In this document: positions 49,369-58,956 of the stretch, in pieces | How positions within the stretch are numbered: the first letter of the stretch is position 1 | Layout: every line of letters starts with the position of its first letter | Assembly (NCBI GenBank): GCA_020632715.1 | Contig: JACKFA010000001.1 | Coordinates: 1,364,001-1,428,000 of the forward strand | DNA: 64,000 bases | From: Deltaproteobacteria bacterium | Lineage (GTDB): Bacteria; Myxococcota_A; UBA9042; PHBI01 | Reading direction: 5' to 3' | Notes under the pieces: generated by a model | Told to the model about the DNA's origin: nothing | Seen by the model: the letters and a program-made list of their open reading frames with translations, nothing else | Database searches by the model: none | Position numbers and translations under genes: made by a program

Positions 49369-49719
49369 ATGACGCTCTCGACCGTCGGCTTCGGCGACCG
49401 CGCCCGCCACTTCCTCCTCCGCTACCTCTCCGCCGAGGCCACCCACCCCGAGCTCGCCCGCCTCTTCGCCGAGCGCGGCGCCTCCCTCTTCATGGAGGGC
49501 TCCCGCGCCGTCTTCAACGCCGCGAACCAGGCCACCATCGCCGCCTCCCTCGAGGCCTACCGCGAGCTCGTCGGCACCTCGCGCGAGCTCGTCGCCGCGA
49601 GCCACGGCGCGCTCGCCGTCTTCTGCGAGATGCCCGGCTGGATCGGCGCCGTCTCCGGCATGGAGCGCTGGGGCGACGTCCCCCTCCTCCACGGCACCGT
49701 CCTCTTCCAGATCCGCTAG
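49369..49719 (+). CDS. Unknown protein, possible 3' part of the gene split by element E
   Basis: The ATG at 49369 gives 116 residues: TVGFGDRARHFLLRYLSAEATHPELARLFAERGASLFMEGSRAVFN and a C-terminal CEMPGWIGAVSGMERWG. No start-proximal ribosome site is clear and the reading frame is open upstream to the element. It could have its own start or be the end of the gene at 48699. I do not recognise it. Confidence 0.6.
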   Translation: MTLSTVGFGDRARHFLLRYLSAEATHPELARLFAERGASLFMEGSRAVFNAANQATIAASLEAYRELVGTSRELVAASHGALAVFCEMPGWIGAVSGMERWGDVPLLHGTVLFQIR

Positions 49720-49726
49720 GAGCCCG

Positions 49727-50530
49727 CTAGTCGAACGCGTCCGCCGGCGACCCCTCGGCCGCCGCCGCCGCCGCCTGCCGGATCACCAGCAGGTAGACCA
49801 CGAGCGTCCAGATCCCCACGCCGGCCGCCCCGAGCCCGAAGAGCAGCGCGCCCGGCGCGAACCGCGCCGCCAACATCAGCAGCGTCACGAGCCCGAGCCC
49901 CAGCATCCCGCCGAAGGTCCCCATCGCCAGCGCCCCGCGCTTCCGCACGTCCTCCCGCCGCAGGTACCGCGCGAGCCCCATCAGCGACGCCGTGAACGTG
50001 TAGAACCCCGCGATCCCGAGGCAGCCCGCGAGCGCCGTCAGGATCCCCACGAACGCCATCAGATCCCGCACCCGGCCCGCGCTCGCCCCGATCGCCAGCA
50101 CCCCGAGCAGGAGCACCAGCGCCGCCACCCCCAGCGACACCGCCGAGAGCACCACCACCGCCGTCGCCGTCGCCCGCGCCCCCGTCCGCTCCGACAGCGC
50201 CCCCCGATAACGCACCTGCGCCACGAGCCCCACGACCGCGAGCCCGAGCGACGCGACCTCGTTCACGACCGTCACCCCGATGACCGCCGACCCGTCCCGC
50301 TTCAGCGCCATCGCGAGCAGCGCGAACGCCACCGTCACCGCGAGCTGCGCCACGATCACCGACGAGTAGAGCCTGAGCGCCGCCGCCACCCGCCCCCAGC
50401 TCTCCGGTACCTCCGCAGCCCGCGCGACCACCGCCAGCGGCGGCCCCGCCGGGTCGCCCACCGCCCGCCCACAGCTCGCGCAGAACCGCGCGTCGTCCTC
50501 GAGCCCGCTTCCACAGAATCGGCAGTACAT
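49727..50530 (-). CDS. Zinc-ribbon membrane protein with several helices
   Basis: The 267-residue product begins MYCRFCGSGLEDDARFCASCG, a canonical zinc ribbon, then a linker and at least five hydrophobic helices (such as VIVAQLAVTVAFALLAMAL, VVVLSAVSLGVAALVLLLGVLAIGA, LTALAGCLGIAGFY, MLGLGLVTLLMLAARF and IWTLVVYLLVI). This ribbon-plus-membrane design recurs in the window. The bacteriophytochrome gene ends 43 nt upstream. Function unknown. Confidence 0.75.
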   Translation of the reverse strand: MYCRFCGSGLEDDARFCASCGRAVGDPAGPPLAVVARAAEVPESWGRVAAALRLYSSVIVAQLAVTVAFALLAMALKRDGSAVIGVTVVNEVASLGLAVVGLVAQVRYRGALSERTGARATATAVVVLSAVSLGVAALVLLLGVLAIGASAGRVRDLMAFVGILTALAGCLGIAGFYTFTASLMGLARYLRREDVRKRGALAMGTFGGMLGLGLVTLLMLAARFAPGALLFGLGAAGVGIWTLVVYLLVIRQAAAAAAEGSPADAFD

Positions 50531-50573
50531 CCCCGGAGCCTACCGAGCCTCTCCGCGCCGCGCCACCGCCCCG

Positions 50574-52763
50574 TCACACGAGGTCCACGCTCTTCGGCCA
50601 CGTGAAGTGGAAGCGCGCCCCCTCGTCCTCGGCCGACTCCACCCACACGCGCCCACCGTAGGTCTCGACCACGCGCCGCACCGTCGCGAGCCCGATCCCC
50701 GTCCCGTCCGACGACTCCTCCACCCGGTTGAAGAGCTGGAACACCCGCTCGAAGTGCTCCGGCCCGAGCCCCGGCCCCTCGTCCGCCACCGTGAGCTGCC
50801 AGTACGACCCGCGGTCCACCCCGCGCACCTCGACCCGCCCCGCGCCGTCGCGCGTCCCATACTTCACGGCGTTGTCGATGAGGTTCAGGAAGATCTGCTG
50901 GAGCGGCGCCCGCGGCGCCTGCAGCACCGGCAGCTTCCCCCTCACCTCCACCGCCACCCCGTCCGGCACGATCATCGCGACCGTGTCCGTGACGACCTCG
51001 GCCACGTCCACCGCCTCGATCGGCGCGCGCGTCCGCCCCGCGCGGCTGTACGCGAGGATCGACCGGATGAGCCCGTCGAGCCGCACCACGCGCCCGCGCA
51101 GCGTCCGCAGGTTCTCCGCCGCCTGCTCCCAGTTCTCCTCCTCCATGTCCTGCTCGACGAACTCCGACAGGCTCGCGATCGCCCTGAGCGGCGCCCGCAG
51201 GTCGTGGCTCACCACGTACGTCATGCGGTCGAGCTCCTCGTTGCTCTTCTCGAGCGACTGGATCCGCGCCCGCGCGTGCGCGAGCGACACCTGCCGCATC
51301 TCGTTGCCGAGCCGGTCGGCCGTCTGGAGCTCCACCTCGAGCCACTGCCGCGACCGCCCGCGCACCGTCTCGCGCCACTCCTCGAACGACCCGCGCGGCG
51401 TGAGCCGCGGCCCGAGCGGCCCCACCTTCACGTCCTTCTCCGGGCGCCCGCCCCAGCGCACCGTCTCGATCTCCTCCTTCCGGAACCACAGCACGTAGCC
51501 GTCCTGCTCCGGGAAGAAGGGCGTCGCGAGCACCCCGCACATCCCCTCGAGCGCCGCCGCCAGCGCCGCGTCCTCCTCCGGCGCCCGGTGCGTCGCGTAG
51601 AGCGTGCGCTGCCCGCGCCCGCGCAGCCACGCCAGGAGCTGCACGAGGCCGTCGTCCGACGGGGTCTCGCCGGCCGTCCGGATCTCGCCGCCGAGCGCCA
51701 CCGCGACCCCGTCGCTCGGCACCAGGTCCTGCACCGACGGCTCCCCGGAGAGCAAGCCCGCGAGCGGGTCGCCGCCGACCGCGATGCGCTGCACGAGCAC
51801 CGTCTGGAGGCGCATCGACCGCTCGCGCAACGCCGCCGCCGCCGCGATCTCCGCGCGCCCGACCAGGAGGCTCACCACCTGCGCCATCACGTTGCACGCC
51901 ATCCGCACCGCGTACGGCACGTGCATCGGCCCCATGTGGTGGCACGCGAGCAGCCCCCAGAGCCGGTCGCCCACGACCAGCGAGATGCTCATCGACGCGC
52001 CCACCCCCATGTTCGTCAGGTACTCGATGTGGATGGGCGACACGCTCCTGAGCACGCTGTGGCTCAGATCCAGCGACGCCCCCGTCAGCGGGTTCACGAC
52101 CGGCTCGACCGGCACCGCCTCGTAGCCCACGTCCACGATGAGCCGCAGCGCGTTGATCGTGTAGAGCCGCCGCGCCTGCGCCGGGATGTCGGTCGCCGGG
52201 TAGCGGTGGCCGCGGTACGGCACGAGGTCGTCCCGCTTCGACTCCGCCGCGACGAGCCCGCTGTCGTCGGGCTGGAAGCGGTACGCCATGACGCGGTCGA
52301 AGCCCGTGAGCCCGCGCAGCTCCTCGACCGCCACCTCGAGCAGCCGCTCGACGACCGTCTCCGAGCCGACGCGCGCGATCGCCGCCTGCGCCCGCAGCGC
52401 GAACTCCTCGAGCGCCGGATCGTTCACCCAGCGCGCCTCGAGCTCGACCACGAGCAGCCCCCCCGAGCGGTGCGGCACCACGTCCCAGGCGCGCCCGCCG
52501 AGCGAGAGCGCCGTCGCCCCGAGCCGCGCGTCCGCGTCCGCCGCGAGCGCGATGAGCGGCCCGAGCGCCGTCGCCACCGGCCCCGGCGGCAGCGCCTCGC
52601 CGAGCGCGAGCGCCTCGCCGAGCTCCTCGGGCGCGTTCGCGCTGCGCATCGCGAGCCGCCCCGCCGCGTCGAACGCGAGCAGCACCCCGTGGGGCTGGAT
52701 GGCCCCCGGGATGTGGATCGGCTCCTTGTCGCACGATGTCAGGTCCACCGGAGCCTGCGTCAT
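50574..52763 (-). CDS. bphP: Bacteriophytochrome sensor histidine kinase
   Basis: The 729-residue protein has the chromophore Cys 11 within TSCDKEPIHIPGAIQPHG, the biliverdin-binding pattern of bacteriophytochromes, then PAS, GAF with PATDIPAQARRLYTINA (189-205) and PHY with the tongue motifs WGGRPEKD (437-444) and PRGSF (456-460). The histidine kinase domain has the H box SHDLRAPLRA (His 520) and a GHKL ATPase end (NAVKYG, GTGIGLATVRR). It senses red/far-red light. The start overlaps the heme oxygenase stop (ATGA). No response regulator gene is adjacent in the window. Confidence 0.95.
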   Translation of the reverse strand: MTQAPVDLTSCDKEPIHIPGAIQPHGVLLAFDAAGRLAMRSANAPEELGEALALGEALPPGPVATALGPLIALAADADARLGATALSLGGRAWDVVPHRSGGLLVVELEARWVNDPALEEFALRAQAAIARVGSETVVERLLEVAVEELRGLTGFDRVMAYRFQPDDSGLVAAESKRDDLVPYRGHRYPATDIPAQARRLYTINALRLIVDVGYEAVPVEPVVNPLTGASLDLSHSVLRSVSPIHIEYLTNMGVGASMSISLVVGDRLWGLLACHHMGPMHVPYAVRMACNVMAQVVSLLVGRAEIAAAAALRERSMRLQTVLVQRIAVGGDPLAGLLSGEPSVQDLVPSDGVAVALGGEIRTAGETPSDDGLVQLLAWLRGRGQRTLYATHRAPEEDAALAAALEGMCGVLATPFFPEQDGYVLWFRKEEIETVRWGGRPEKDVKVGPLGPRLTPRGSFEEWRETVRGRSRQWLEVELQTADRLGNEMRQVSLAHARARIQSLEKSNEELDRMTYVVSHDLRAPLRAIASLSEFVEQDMEEENWEQAAENLRTLRGRVVRLDGLIRSILAYSRAGRTRAPIEAVDVAEVVTDTVAMIVPDGVAVEVRGKLPVLQAPRAPLQQIFLNLIDNAVKYGTRDGAGRVEVRGVDRGSYWQLTVADEGPGLGPEHFERVFQLFNRVEESSDGTGIGLATVRRVVETYGGRVWVESAEDEGARFHFTWPKSVDLV

Positions 52764-53344
52764 CGCAGCACCTCCCTCGCCTCGAACCAGCGGCCGAGCC
52801 CCTCGAACGTCGCCACGGCCGCGTCCGCCGCGCGCGCGAGGGCGCCGCCTCCCGTCACGCTCGCCGCCATCGCCCCGAGCAGCGCGCGCCAGCGCTCCCC
52901 GAGGGCCTCGCCATAGCCGCGCAGATAGCGCACCTCGTGCGGCGCGAGCGCCCCGGCGAGGCGCCTCGCGAGCACGTGCCCGCCGAGCTGCGATCCCTCG
53001 ATCACGTAGGCCACGCCGAAGCGCTCGGCCTCCGTCGCGAGCGGCGGGAGCGCGGTCGCCCGCGGGAGGCGCGCCACCTGCGCCGCGTCGACCCCGAGCG
53101 CCGCGAGGTCCTCGACGAGCCAGCGCGCCTTGTCGCGCCGCGCCTCGGGCGCCACGCCGTCCGGCCAGGGCGCCGCCCAGAGCCGCGCCTCGAGCGGCTC
53201 GAGCCAGCCGATCATCGCCGCCGCGTAGGCGCGGTACTCGGCGCGCCCGGCGTCCGGGCGGCCCAGGGCCAGCCGGGACTCCAGGTCGACGTGGAGGGTG
53301 CGGGTCGCTTCGCGCAGCGAGCTGAGGGCTGGTGAGCTCACCAC
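52760..53344 (-). CDS. bphO: Heme oxygenase (biliverdin-producing)
   Basis: This 194-residue protein contains the proximal heme-ligand His in REATRTLHVDLES and the distal helix GVAYVIEGSQLGGHVLARRL, and fits heme oxygenases that open heme to biliverdin, CO and iron. Biliverdin is the chromophore of the phytochrome encoded next to it. Overlap by 4 nt shows a bphO-bphP operon. The GTG start at 53344 has no strong ribosome site; a later start is possible. Confidence 0.9.
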   Translation of the reverse strand: MVSSPALSSLREATRTLHVDLESRLALGRPDAGRAEYRAYAAAMIGWLEPLEARLWAAPWPDGVAPEARRDKARWLVEDLAALGVDAAQVARLPRATALPPLATEAERFGVAYVIEGSQLGGHVLARRLAGALAPHEVRYLRGYGEALGERWRALLGAMAASVTGGGALARAADAAVATFEGLGRWFEAREVLR

Positions 53345-53432
53345 GTCGGGTTCTAGCGCAGCCCCCCGGGGCGAGGCAAGGGCGGGGATCGGCGCGCGGC
53401 CGCCCCTGTGGCCGCCTCGCGCCGTCGCGCCG

Positions 53433-55553
53433 TCACGGGAGCGGGAGGTCGTACTTCGTGATGGGGCTCCAGGCGTTGACCTTGCCCTCGACGCGGTAGA
53501 GCGCGAAGTCCGGCCCCTCGCTCAGGAAGCCCGAGCCCGAGAGCCCCGTGGCCTTCAGCGTCTTCGCCCCGGCGAACGTGAGCTCCCAGAGCTCCCCGCC
53601 GCCCACCTCGGCGTAGATCCGCTCGTGCACGTAGGAGGCGTCGATGCTCTTCACGAAGTCGCCGGCGCCGAAGTCCGCGATCTCCGTCGCCGCCGGCGCG
53701 TCGCCGAGCGTGATCGCGTAGATCTTCGTGCCCGCGCCCGCCCACATGCGGCCGTCGGGGAGCGTCGTCAGCGTCGTCACGTACGCCGGCATGGCCAGGA
53801 CGAGCGCCGGCGCCACGTCCGCCTTGAAGCGCGAGATGTCGCCGCTCTGGACGCCGTTCCCGACGTAGAACCAGCCGTCGTAGCCCCACTCCGGATCGGC
53901 CGCGCCGCAGAAGACGTAGCCGCCGACCGTGTAGGGGGAGCAGCCGCCGTGGCTCACCGCGAAGGTCGGGGAGAACGTGTTGTCCGCGGGGTTCACGACC
54001 CCGACGTAGTCGTTGGAGCTGCCCGAGTACGTCCCGACGATGACGCTCGCGTCCGGCGTCGACGCGACGAACCCGGCGTTCCAGTCGGAGGTGCCCGCGT
54101 AGCGGTACTGCGCCCCGTCCGGGGCGACGCGCCGGATGGCGTCCTGCCCGCTGATGAACTCCGCGAAATACGTGTTGCCGACCGCGTCGAAGTCCAGGTC
54201 CCACACGCTATAGGCGTACGCCGAGAGGTCGCCGACCGTCGCCGGCGTGATGTCCGTGCGCGTGAACCAGCCGCCGCTGTAGTCGTCGCCCGCGTCCGTC
54301 GTGATGACGACCTCGCCGCTCCCCGACCCCGCCGGCACCGTCACAACGATCGTGTTCCCGCTCCAGCTCGTGACCGGCGCCGCCACGCCGCCGACCGTGA
54401 CGCCGCCCGTCCCCTGCGTCGCGCCGAAGCCGGCGCCCGTGAGGGTGAGCGTCCCGCCCGCCGTGCCGGAGGCCGGCGACAGCGCCTCGACCCCCGGGAC
54501 CGCCGCGAGGATCGTGCCGTCGGCGCGGAGCCCGTGCGCGAAGGCCGCGTCGTCCCCGGGCCGCGCGTAGCCCGTCGCGACGCCGCCCGGGGCGCCGTCG
54601 AGCGGGTGCTGGGAGCAGGCGAGCGCGCCGCCAGCGGTCGTGACGGGGACGTGCCACGCGATGACCGGCCAGGTCGCGCCGGCCGGCGGGGCGAGGAGAT
54701 CGAACGGGGCCTGCGAGGCGGTCGCGCGCGCGGCGAGGACGCAGTCGGGGCCGAGGTCGGCGAGGTGGTAGCCGATGGCCGTGTTCCAGTAGAGCTTCGT
54801 GAGGCCCGGGAGCGACTCCCGCCCGCGGAAGACGATCGCGCCGAAGAGGGCCGCGTCCGTGAGCGCGACGTTCCCGGGGCCGAGGCTCGGGTCGACGCGG
54901 TGGACGGTGCTCCCGCAGGTGATCGTGATGTCGTCGAGGTAGAGGGTCGTGTCCTGGTCGGGGCCGGCCGTGCACGCGAGCGCGACCACGAGCGTGTCGC
55001 CGCGGGCGCCGGCGCTCGCGTCGTGGACGAGGCGGATGGGGTCCGCGCCGTCCTTGCAGTCGAGCTTCGCCGAGCAGAAGACGTCGTCGAACGTGACGGC
55101 CACGTCGAAGAAGCCCTGGTTCGCCGCGCGCGCGACGGTGATGTCGAAGGTGACGGCGTTGTCGGCGTTGGGCGCGCAGGGGGTCGCGCGCGAGACGGGG
55201 CCGGGCGCGAGCCAGCCGTCGAGCGCGGCGCCGCCGTCGTCGTAGAGGCCCGTGAGCGTGACGGTGACCGTGTTCGGGGACGACGCCGCGTCGCAGGGGC
55301 CGACGTAGGCGAGGCCGCCGTCGCCGTCGCCGTACGCGCTCGCGCGCAGACCCGCGCGCGTCCAGACCACGGCCTCGGCGGCGTTCGTGACGGTGACGTC
55401 GTAGGAGGCGTCGCCGACGCCCGCGAGCTCGAGGGGGGCGATCCCGACGGCGACCGAGGGGCCGGGCGGCGGGTCGGGGGCCGCGCCGTCGCAGGCGACG
55501 AGCAGGCCGAGCGCGGCGAGGAGCGCCCGCGCGGTGAGGTTCTTCGGTGACAT
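53433..55553 (-). CDS. Lipoprotein with IPT/TIG domain and NHL-like propeller region
   Basis: The chosen start at 55553 (MSPKNLTARALLAALG) gives a lipobox VAC with Cys 21 and 706 residues. The N-terminal ~370 residues repeat the module of the glycine-rich lipoprotein at 24350-26368 (GVGDASYDVTVTNAAEAV, YVGPCDAASSP, NQGFFDVAVTFDDVFCSAKLDC). A TIG/IPT domain follows (EALSPASGTAGGTLTLTGAGFGATQGTGG). The C-terminal part has repeated blocks of the type SVWDLDFDAVGNTYFAE and YVTTLTTLPDGRMWAGAGTKIYAIT, as in NHL or beta-propeller repeats. The paralogue pair shares a front module but uses different adhesion-type ends. Confidence 0.85.
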   Translation of the reverse strand: MSPKNLTARALLAALGLLVACDGAAPDPPPGPSVAVGIAPLELAGVGDASYDVTVTNAAEAVVWTRAGLRASAYGDGDGGLAYVGPCDAASSPNTVTVTLTGLYDDGGAALDGWLAPGPVSRATPCAPNADNAVTFDITVARAANQGFFDVAVTFDDVFCSAKLDCKDGADPIRLVHDASAGARGDTLVVALACTAGPDQDTTLYLDDITITCGSTVHRVDPSLGPGNVALTDAALFGAIVFRGRESLPGLTKLYWNTAIGYHLADLGPDCVLAARATASQAPFDLLAPPAGATWPVIAWHVPVTTAGGALACSQHPLDGAPGGVATGYARPGDDAAFAHGLRADGTILAAVPGVEALSPASGTAGGTLTLTGAGFGATQGTGGVTVGGVAAPVTSWSGNTIVVTVPAGSGSGEVVITTDAGDDYSGGWFTRTDITPATVGDLSAYAYSVWDLDFDAVGNTYFAEFISGQDAIRRVAPDGAQYRYAGTSDWNAGFVASTPDASVIVGTYSGSSNDYVGVVNPADNTFSPTFAVSHGGCSPYTVGGYVFCGAADPEWGYDGWFYVGNGVQSGDISRFKADVAPALVLAMPAYVTTLTTLPDGRMWAGAGTKIYAITLGDAPAATEIADFGAGDFVKSIDASYVHERIYAEVGGGELWELTFAGAKTLKATGLSGSGFLSEGPDFALYRVEGKVNAWSPITKYDLPLP

Positions 55554-55665
55554 GGGAGATCCGTGCACTGGAGGAGCGAGAGGATCGAGCGCACGATATC
55601 ACGGCGCCGACAGCGTCAGGCGCTGCGTCTCCGCCGGGTGTAACCTCGCGCGGTCCGCTCGGCCG

Positions 55666-57471
55666 TCAGCCGGGGAGGCGCGCCGCGAGCCCGCTCAGGG
55701 CCGCGGCGACCGCGGGCTCCGCGGCCCGCGCGGCGCGGAGGGGCTCGGCGGCGGCGGGGCCGCAGCGGGCGAGCACGGTGGCGGCGAGGTCGAGCGGGTA
55801 GGGCGCGTCCCGGCCCGACCAGCCCGTGACCTCCTCGAGCACGTGCGCGGCGACGGCCGCGGTCGGCGGCGCGAGGTCGACCAGCGCCCAGGCGCCCCCG
55901 TGGACGGGCGGGCCGCCCTCGCCGTCGCCGTGCCAGAAGTGGCAGGCGAGCACCACCGCCTCGCGGCGCGCGTCGGGGAGCGTCGCGAACGCGGCGCGCA
56001 GGCGCTCCGTCACGTCGAGGACGCTCCGCGGGTTCAGCTTCGCGAGGTCCTGGTCGACGGCCTCCGGAGGCGGCTCGCCGAGGCGCGCGGCGGCCTCGCA
56101 GGCGCCGATGACGAGCGCGTGGCGGAGCTGGGGCGTGAACATGCCGCCGCGGCGCTTCGCGAGCTCGGCCAGGATGGCGGCGGGCGGGCAGGTCGCCACG
56201 TCCGTCGCGACGAGGTCCACCGCGGCGGCCGCGCGCGCCTTCTCCGTGTGCGCCGGGCCGTAGCCCGAGAGCCAGAGCGGCGGGCTCAGCGCGTCGGCGG
56301 CGAGCGCGAGGCGCCCGGCGTCGTCGAGCCCCGCGAGCGCCCGGTGCCACGCGGCGCGGGCGTCGGCGTCGCCGGCGACGGCGCGCACCCCGAGGCGGAC
56401 GAGCGGCTCCCCGCCGACCGGCGCGTCGAGCGGGCCCTCGGGGCCGAGGCCCGCGATCCGCTCGACCCCGCGCGCGCTCCGGCGGGAGGCCGGACCGGAG
56501 GAACGCGGCCGCGAGGCCCAGGCGTCGTCGCTCGCCGCCGCCGCGAGCGCCACCCGCGCCTGCGCCGGGGTGAGCTCCCCGCGCGCCCTCGGGGTGGGCG
56601 CGCCGTCGCCGAACGCGACGTCGAGGCTCGCGCCGAGGGCGTAGATCCGCGCCCCCGCCTCCTCCCCGGCCGCCGCGAGGCGCTCGGCGAGCGCGAGGTC
56701 CGCGCGCGCGAGGGCGAGCGCGCTGCCGACGATGACGGCGGCGCTCGGGAGGTCGCCGCGGAGCCACGGGAACGCCGCGACGGGCTTCTTCGGCCCGCCC
56801 GCCGCCGCGATGAGCGCGTCGCCCACCGCGGGGTCGTCCGCGGGGCCCGCGAGCGCGAGGCCGATGGCGGCGCCGAGACGCTCGACGCGGTCGGCGGCCG
56901 TGAGCGCGGCGGTGAGGAGCGGGGCGGGCGCGCCCTGGTAGCGGGCGTGGTGGCCGATGGCGACGGCGAGCGCGCCGCGAACGAGGGCGTCGGGCTCGGC
57001 GGGGAGGCGCGCGGCGAGCGCGGGCAGCACGCGCGCCGTCTCGCGGCTCATGAGCGCGAGGAGCCGCGCGAGCGCCGCGCGGACCGCGGCGTCGGGGTGG
57101 TCGAGGAGCGCGAGGAGCGCGCCCGCCTGCGCCGCGACGGGGAGGTAGAGCGCGCGCCCGGGGACGTCCGGCGGGGCCTCGTCGAAGAAGGGGCCGCGGA
57201 CGTCGTAGCCCTTCGCGAGCCAGAGGTCCGCCTCGCCGCAGACGACGAGGTCCGCGAGGAGCGTCAGCGCGCCGGCGAGCTCGCCGCTGCCCGGGTCGCC
57301 GAGGCGCGCCGCGAGCCGCTCGCAGACGCGCGCGGCGTCCGCGGTGGTCTCCCCGTAGGCGATGGCCGCGCCGCGGAGCGCCCGGAGCGCCGCGCCGCGC
57401 CGCTTGGGGTCGGCGTCGTCGAGCGCCGCGAGGTGGGTCGCGATCCTGTCCGTCACGCCGCTCCGCGCCAT
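55666..57471 (-). CDS. HEAT-repeat-like helical protein
   Basis: A 601-residue protein made of helical repeats: HLAALDDADPKRRGAALRALRGAA, LDHPDAAVRAALARLLALMSRE, EPDALVRGALAVAIGHHA and similar helices. This is typical of HEAT/ARM-type scaffolds. A short Arg/Ser-rich block near residue 330 (PRSSGPASRRSARG) looks like an interruption. No signal peptide or catalytic motif is seen. The divergent DUF4344 gene begins 126 nt away. The binding partner is unknown. Confidence 0.75.
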   Translation of the reverse strand: MARSGVTDRIATHLAALDDADPKRRGAALRALRGAAIAYGETTADAARVCERLAARLGDPGSGELAGALTLLADLVVCGEADLWLAKGYDVRGPFFDEAPPDVPGRALYLPVAAQAGALLALLDHPDAAVRAALARLLALMSRETARVLPALAARLPAEPDALVRGALAVAIGHHARYQGAPAPLLTAALTAADRVERLGAAIGLALAGPADDPAVGDALIAAAGGPKKPVAAFPWLRGDLPSAAVIVGSALALARADLALAERLAAAGEEAGARIYALGASLDVAFGDGAPTPRARGELTPAQARVALAAAASDDAWASRPRSSGPASRRSARGVERIAGLGPEGPLDAPVGGEPLVRLGVRAVAGDADARAAWHRALAGLDDAGRLALAADALSPPLWLSGYGPAHTEKARAAAAVDLVATDVATCPPAAILAELAKRRGGMFTPQLRHALVIGACEAAARLGEPPPEAVDQDLAKLNPRSVLDVTERLRAAFATLPDARREAVVLACHFWHGDGEGGPPVHGGAWALVDLAPPTAAVAAHVLEEVTGWSGRDAPYPLDLAATVLARCGPAAAEPLRAARAAEPAVAAALSGLAARLPG

Positions 57472-57596
57472 CGTCGCCTCCGCCGCCGGGAGCGCCGACG
57501 ATAGCGCGTCGCGCGCGCGGCGTCGCGCGCGCGGCGTGATTTTCGATCCCGGGAGCCCCGCGCGTCCCTCCGCCGTCCCCGAACCCGGAGCCGACC

Positions 57597-58928
57597 GTGA
57601 AGACCCTGCTCTCCGCTCTCGCCACGATCCTGCTGCTCGCCCCCGCGGCCCACGCGCAGCCCGCGCCGGGCGGCGTCGACCTCGCCCCGCCGGGGGTGCT
57701 CTTCGCGGACCCGCGCCTCGATCCCAGCGGCGCGGACGCGGTCTTCGCCGGGGCGACCCTCGCCGGGGCGCCGCTCCTCGCGACGGAGGCGGAGGCGAAC
57801 GCGCGGCTCGAGGCGATCCGCCTCGCGGTCGCCGGGACGCCGGCCCGCTCGGCCATCGACGTGACCTACCTCCCGAGCGCGAGCCCGGCGCTCGCGCCCA
57901 TCCACGACGCGTTCGCGGCCGGGCGCTACCTCGACCGCGCGCTCGCGGTCGTGGCGAAGGAGCTCGCGCTGCCGGCGCCGCTGCGCGTGGTCATGGCCGA
58001 CTGCGGGAGCGTCAACGCGGCGTACCTGAACGGGCGCGCGACGCTCGTCGTGTGCCACGAGGTCGTCGCGAAGTTCGTCGACCAGTTCCGCCCGCGCTAC
58101 GGGGCGGACGCGGCGGCGCTCGGCGAGGCGGTCGTGAGCGCCACGGTGTTCACGACGCTCCACGAGGTGGGGCACGCGCTCATCGAGCTCCTGCGCCTGC
58201 CCGTGCTCGGCAACGAGGAGGACGCGGCCGACCGGATCGCGGCCGTCTACCTCCTGCGCGACCCGGCCACGGGCGCCGGCCGCGCGCTCGCGGCGGCGGA
58301 CGCGACGGGCGCGCTCGCGTCGGTCGACTGGGACGTGCACCCCTTCGGCGCGCAGCGGCGCTACAACGTGCTCTGCCTCACGCTCGGGGCCCTGAACGAC
58401 CCGCGCCTCTCGGCCATCGGTGAGGACGACTTCAACGACAACCGCCTCCCGGGCTGCCCCGCGGAGTTCGAGGCGGCCAAGGACGCGCTCGCGAGCCTGC
58501 TCCGCCCGTGGCTCCGCCGCGCGCCGACGCCGCGCCTCGACGCGCTGCGGGCGAGCGGCCCGCCGGCGGCGGACCTCAACGCGCCGCTCGCGCCGCCGGG
58601 GGGCTTCGCGGACCCCGTCGCCGAGGGGCTCGCCTACCAGGACAAGGTCCTGCGCACGCTCGGCGCCATCCTCGCGAACGGCGGCAGCGCCGACGACTGC
58701 GCCCTCTACCTCGTGCGCTACATCAAGGCGAACCAGCGCGGGATGAGCTCGCTCCGCGCGGTGCTCGGCGCGATGCCGGCGGGGCAGCGCGACGCGCTCG
58801 CGACGAAGCACGTGCTCGCGGCGTTCGACGTGCTCTCGAAGAAGCGCGCGCTGAACCTCGCGCACCCCGACGTCTACGGGCTCGACGTGGTGCGCGCCTT
58901 CTTCGAGATGACGGCGGTCCGCGGCTGA
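57597..58928 (+). CDS. Exported DUF4344-type zinc metallopeptidase
   Basis: The GTG start at 57597 gives 443 residues. The signal peptide LLSALATILLLAPAAHA is cleaved near residue 20. The mature part matches the DUF4344 putative metallopeptidase family, with HEVGH (189-193) and the likely third ligand in GNEEDAADRIA (205-215). A conserved DCGSVNAAYLNGRATLVVCHEVV segment precedes it. The C-terminal half is helical. It should act in the periplasm or outside the cell. The substrate is not known. Confidence 0.88.
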   Translation: MKTLLSALATILLLAPAAHAQPAPGGVDLAPPGVLFADPRLDPSGADAVFAGATLAGAPLLATEAEANARLEAIRLAVAGTPARSAIDVTYLPSASPALAPIHDAFAAGRYLDRALAVVAKELALPAPLRVVMADCGSVNAAYLNGRATLVVCHEVVAKFVDQFRPRYGADAAALGEAVVSATVFTTLHEVGHALIELLRLPVLGNEEDAADRIAAVYLLRDPATGAGRALAAADATGALASVDWDVHPFGAQRRYNVLCLTLGALNDPRLSAIGEDDFNDNRLPGCPAEFEAAKDALASLLRPWLRRAPTPRLDALRASGPPAADLNAPLAPPGGFADPVAEGLAYQDKVLRTLGAILANGGSADDCALYLVRYIKANQRGMSSLRAVLGAMPAGQRDALATKHVLAAFDVLSKKRALNLAHPDVYGLDVVRAFFEMTAVRG

Positions 58929-58956
58929 GCGCGGGCGGGGCGGGCGGGGCTCCGCG

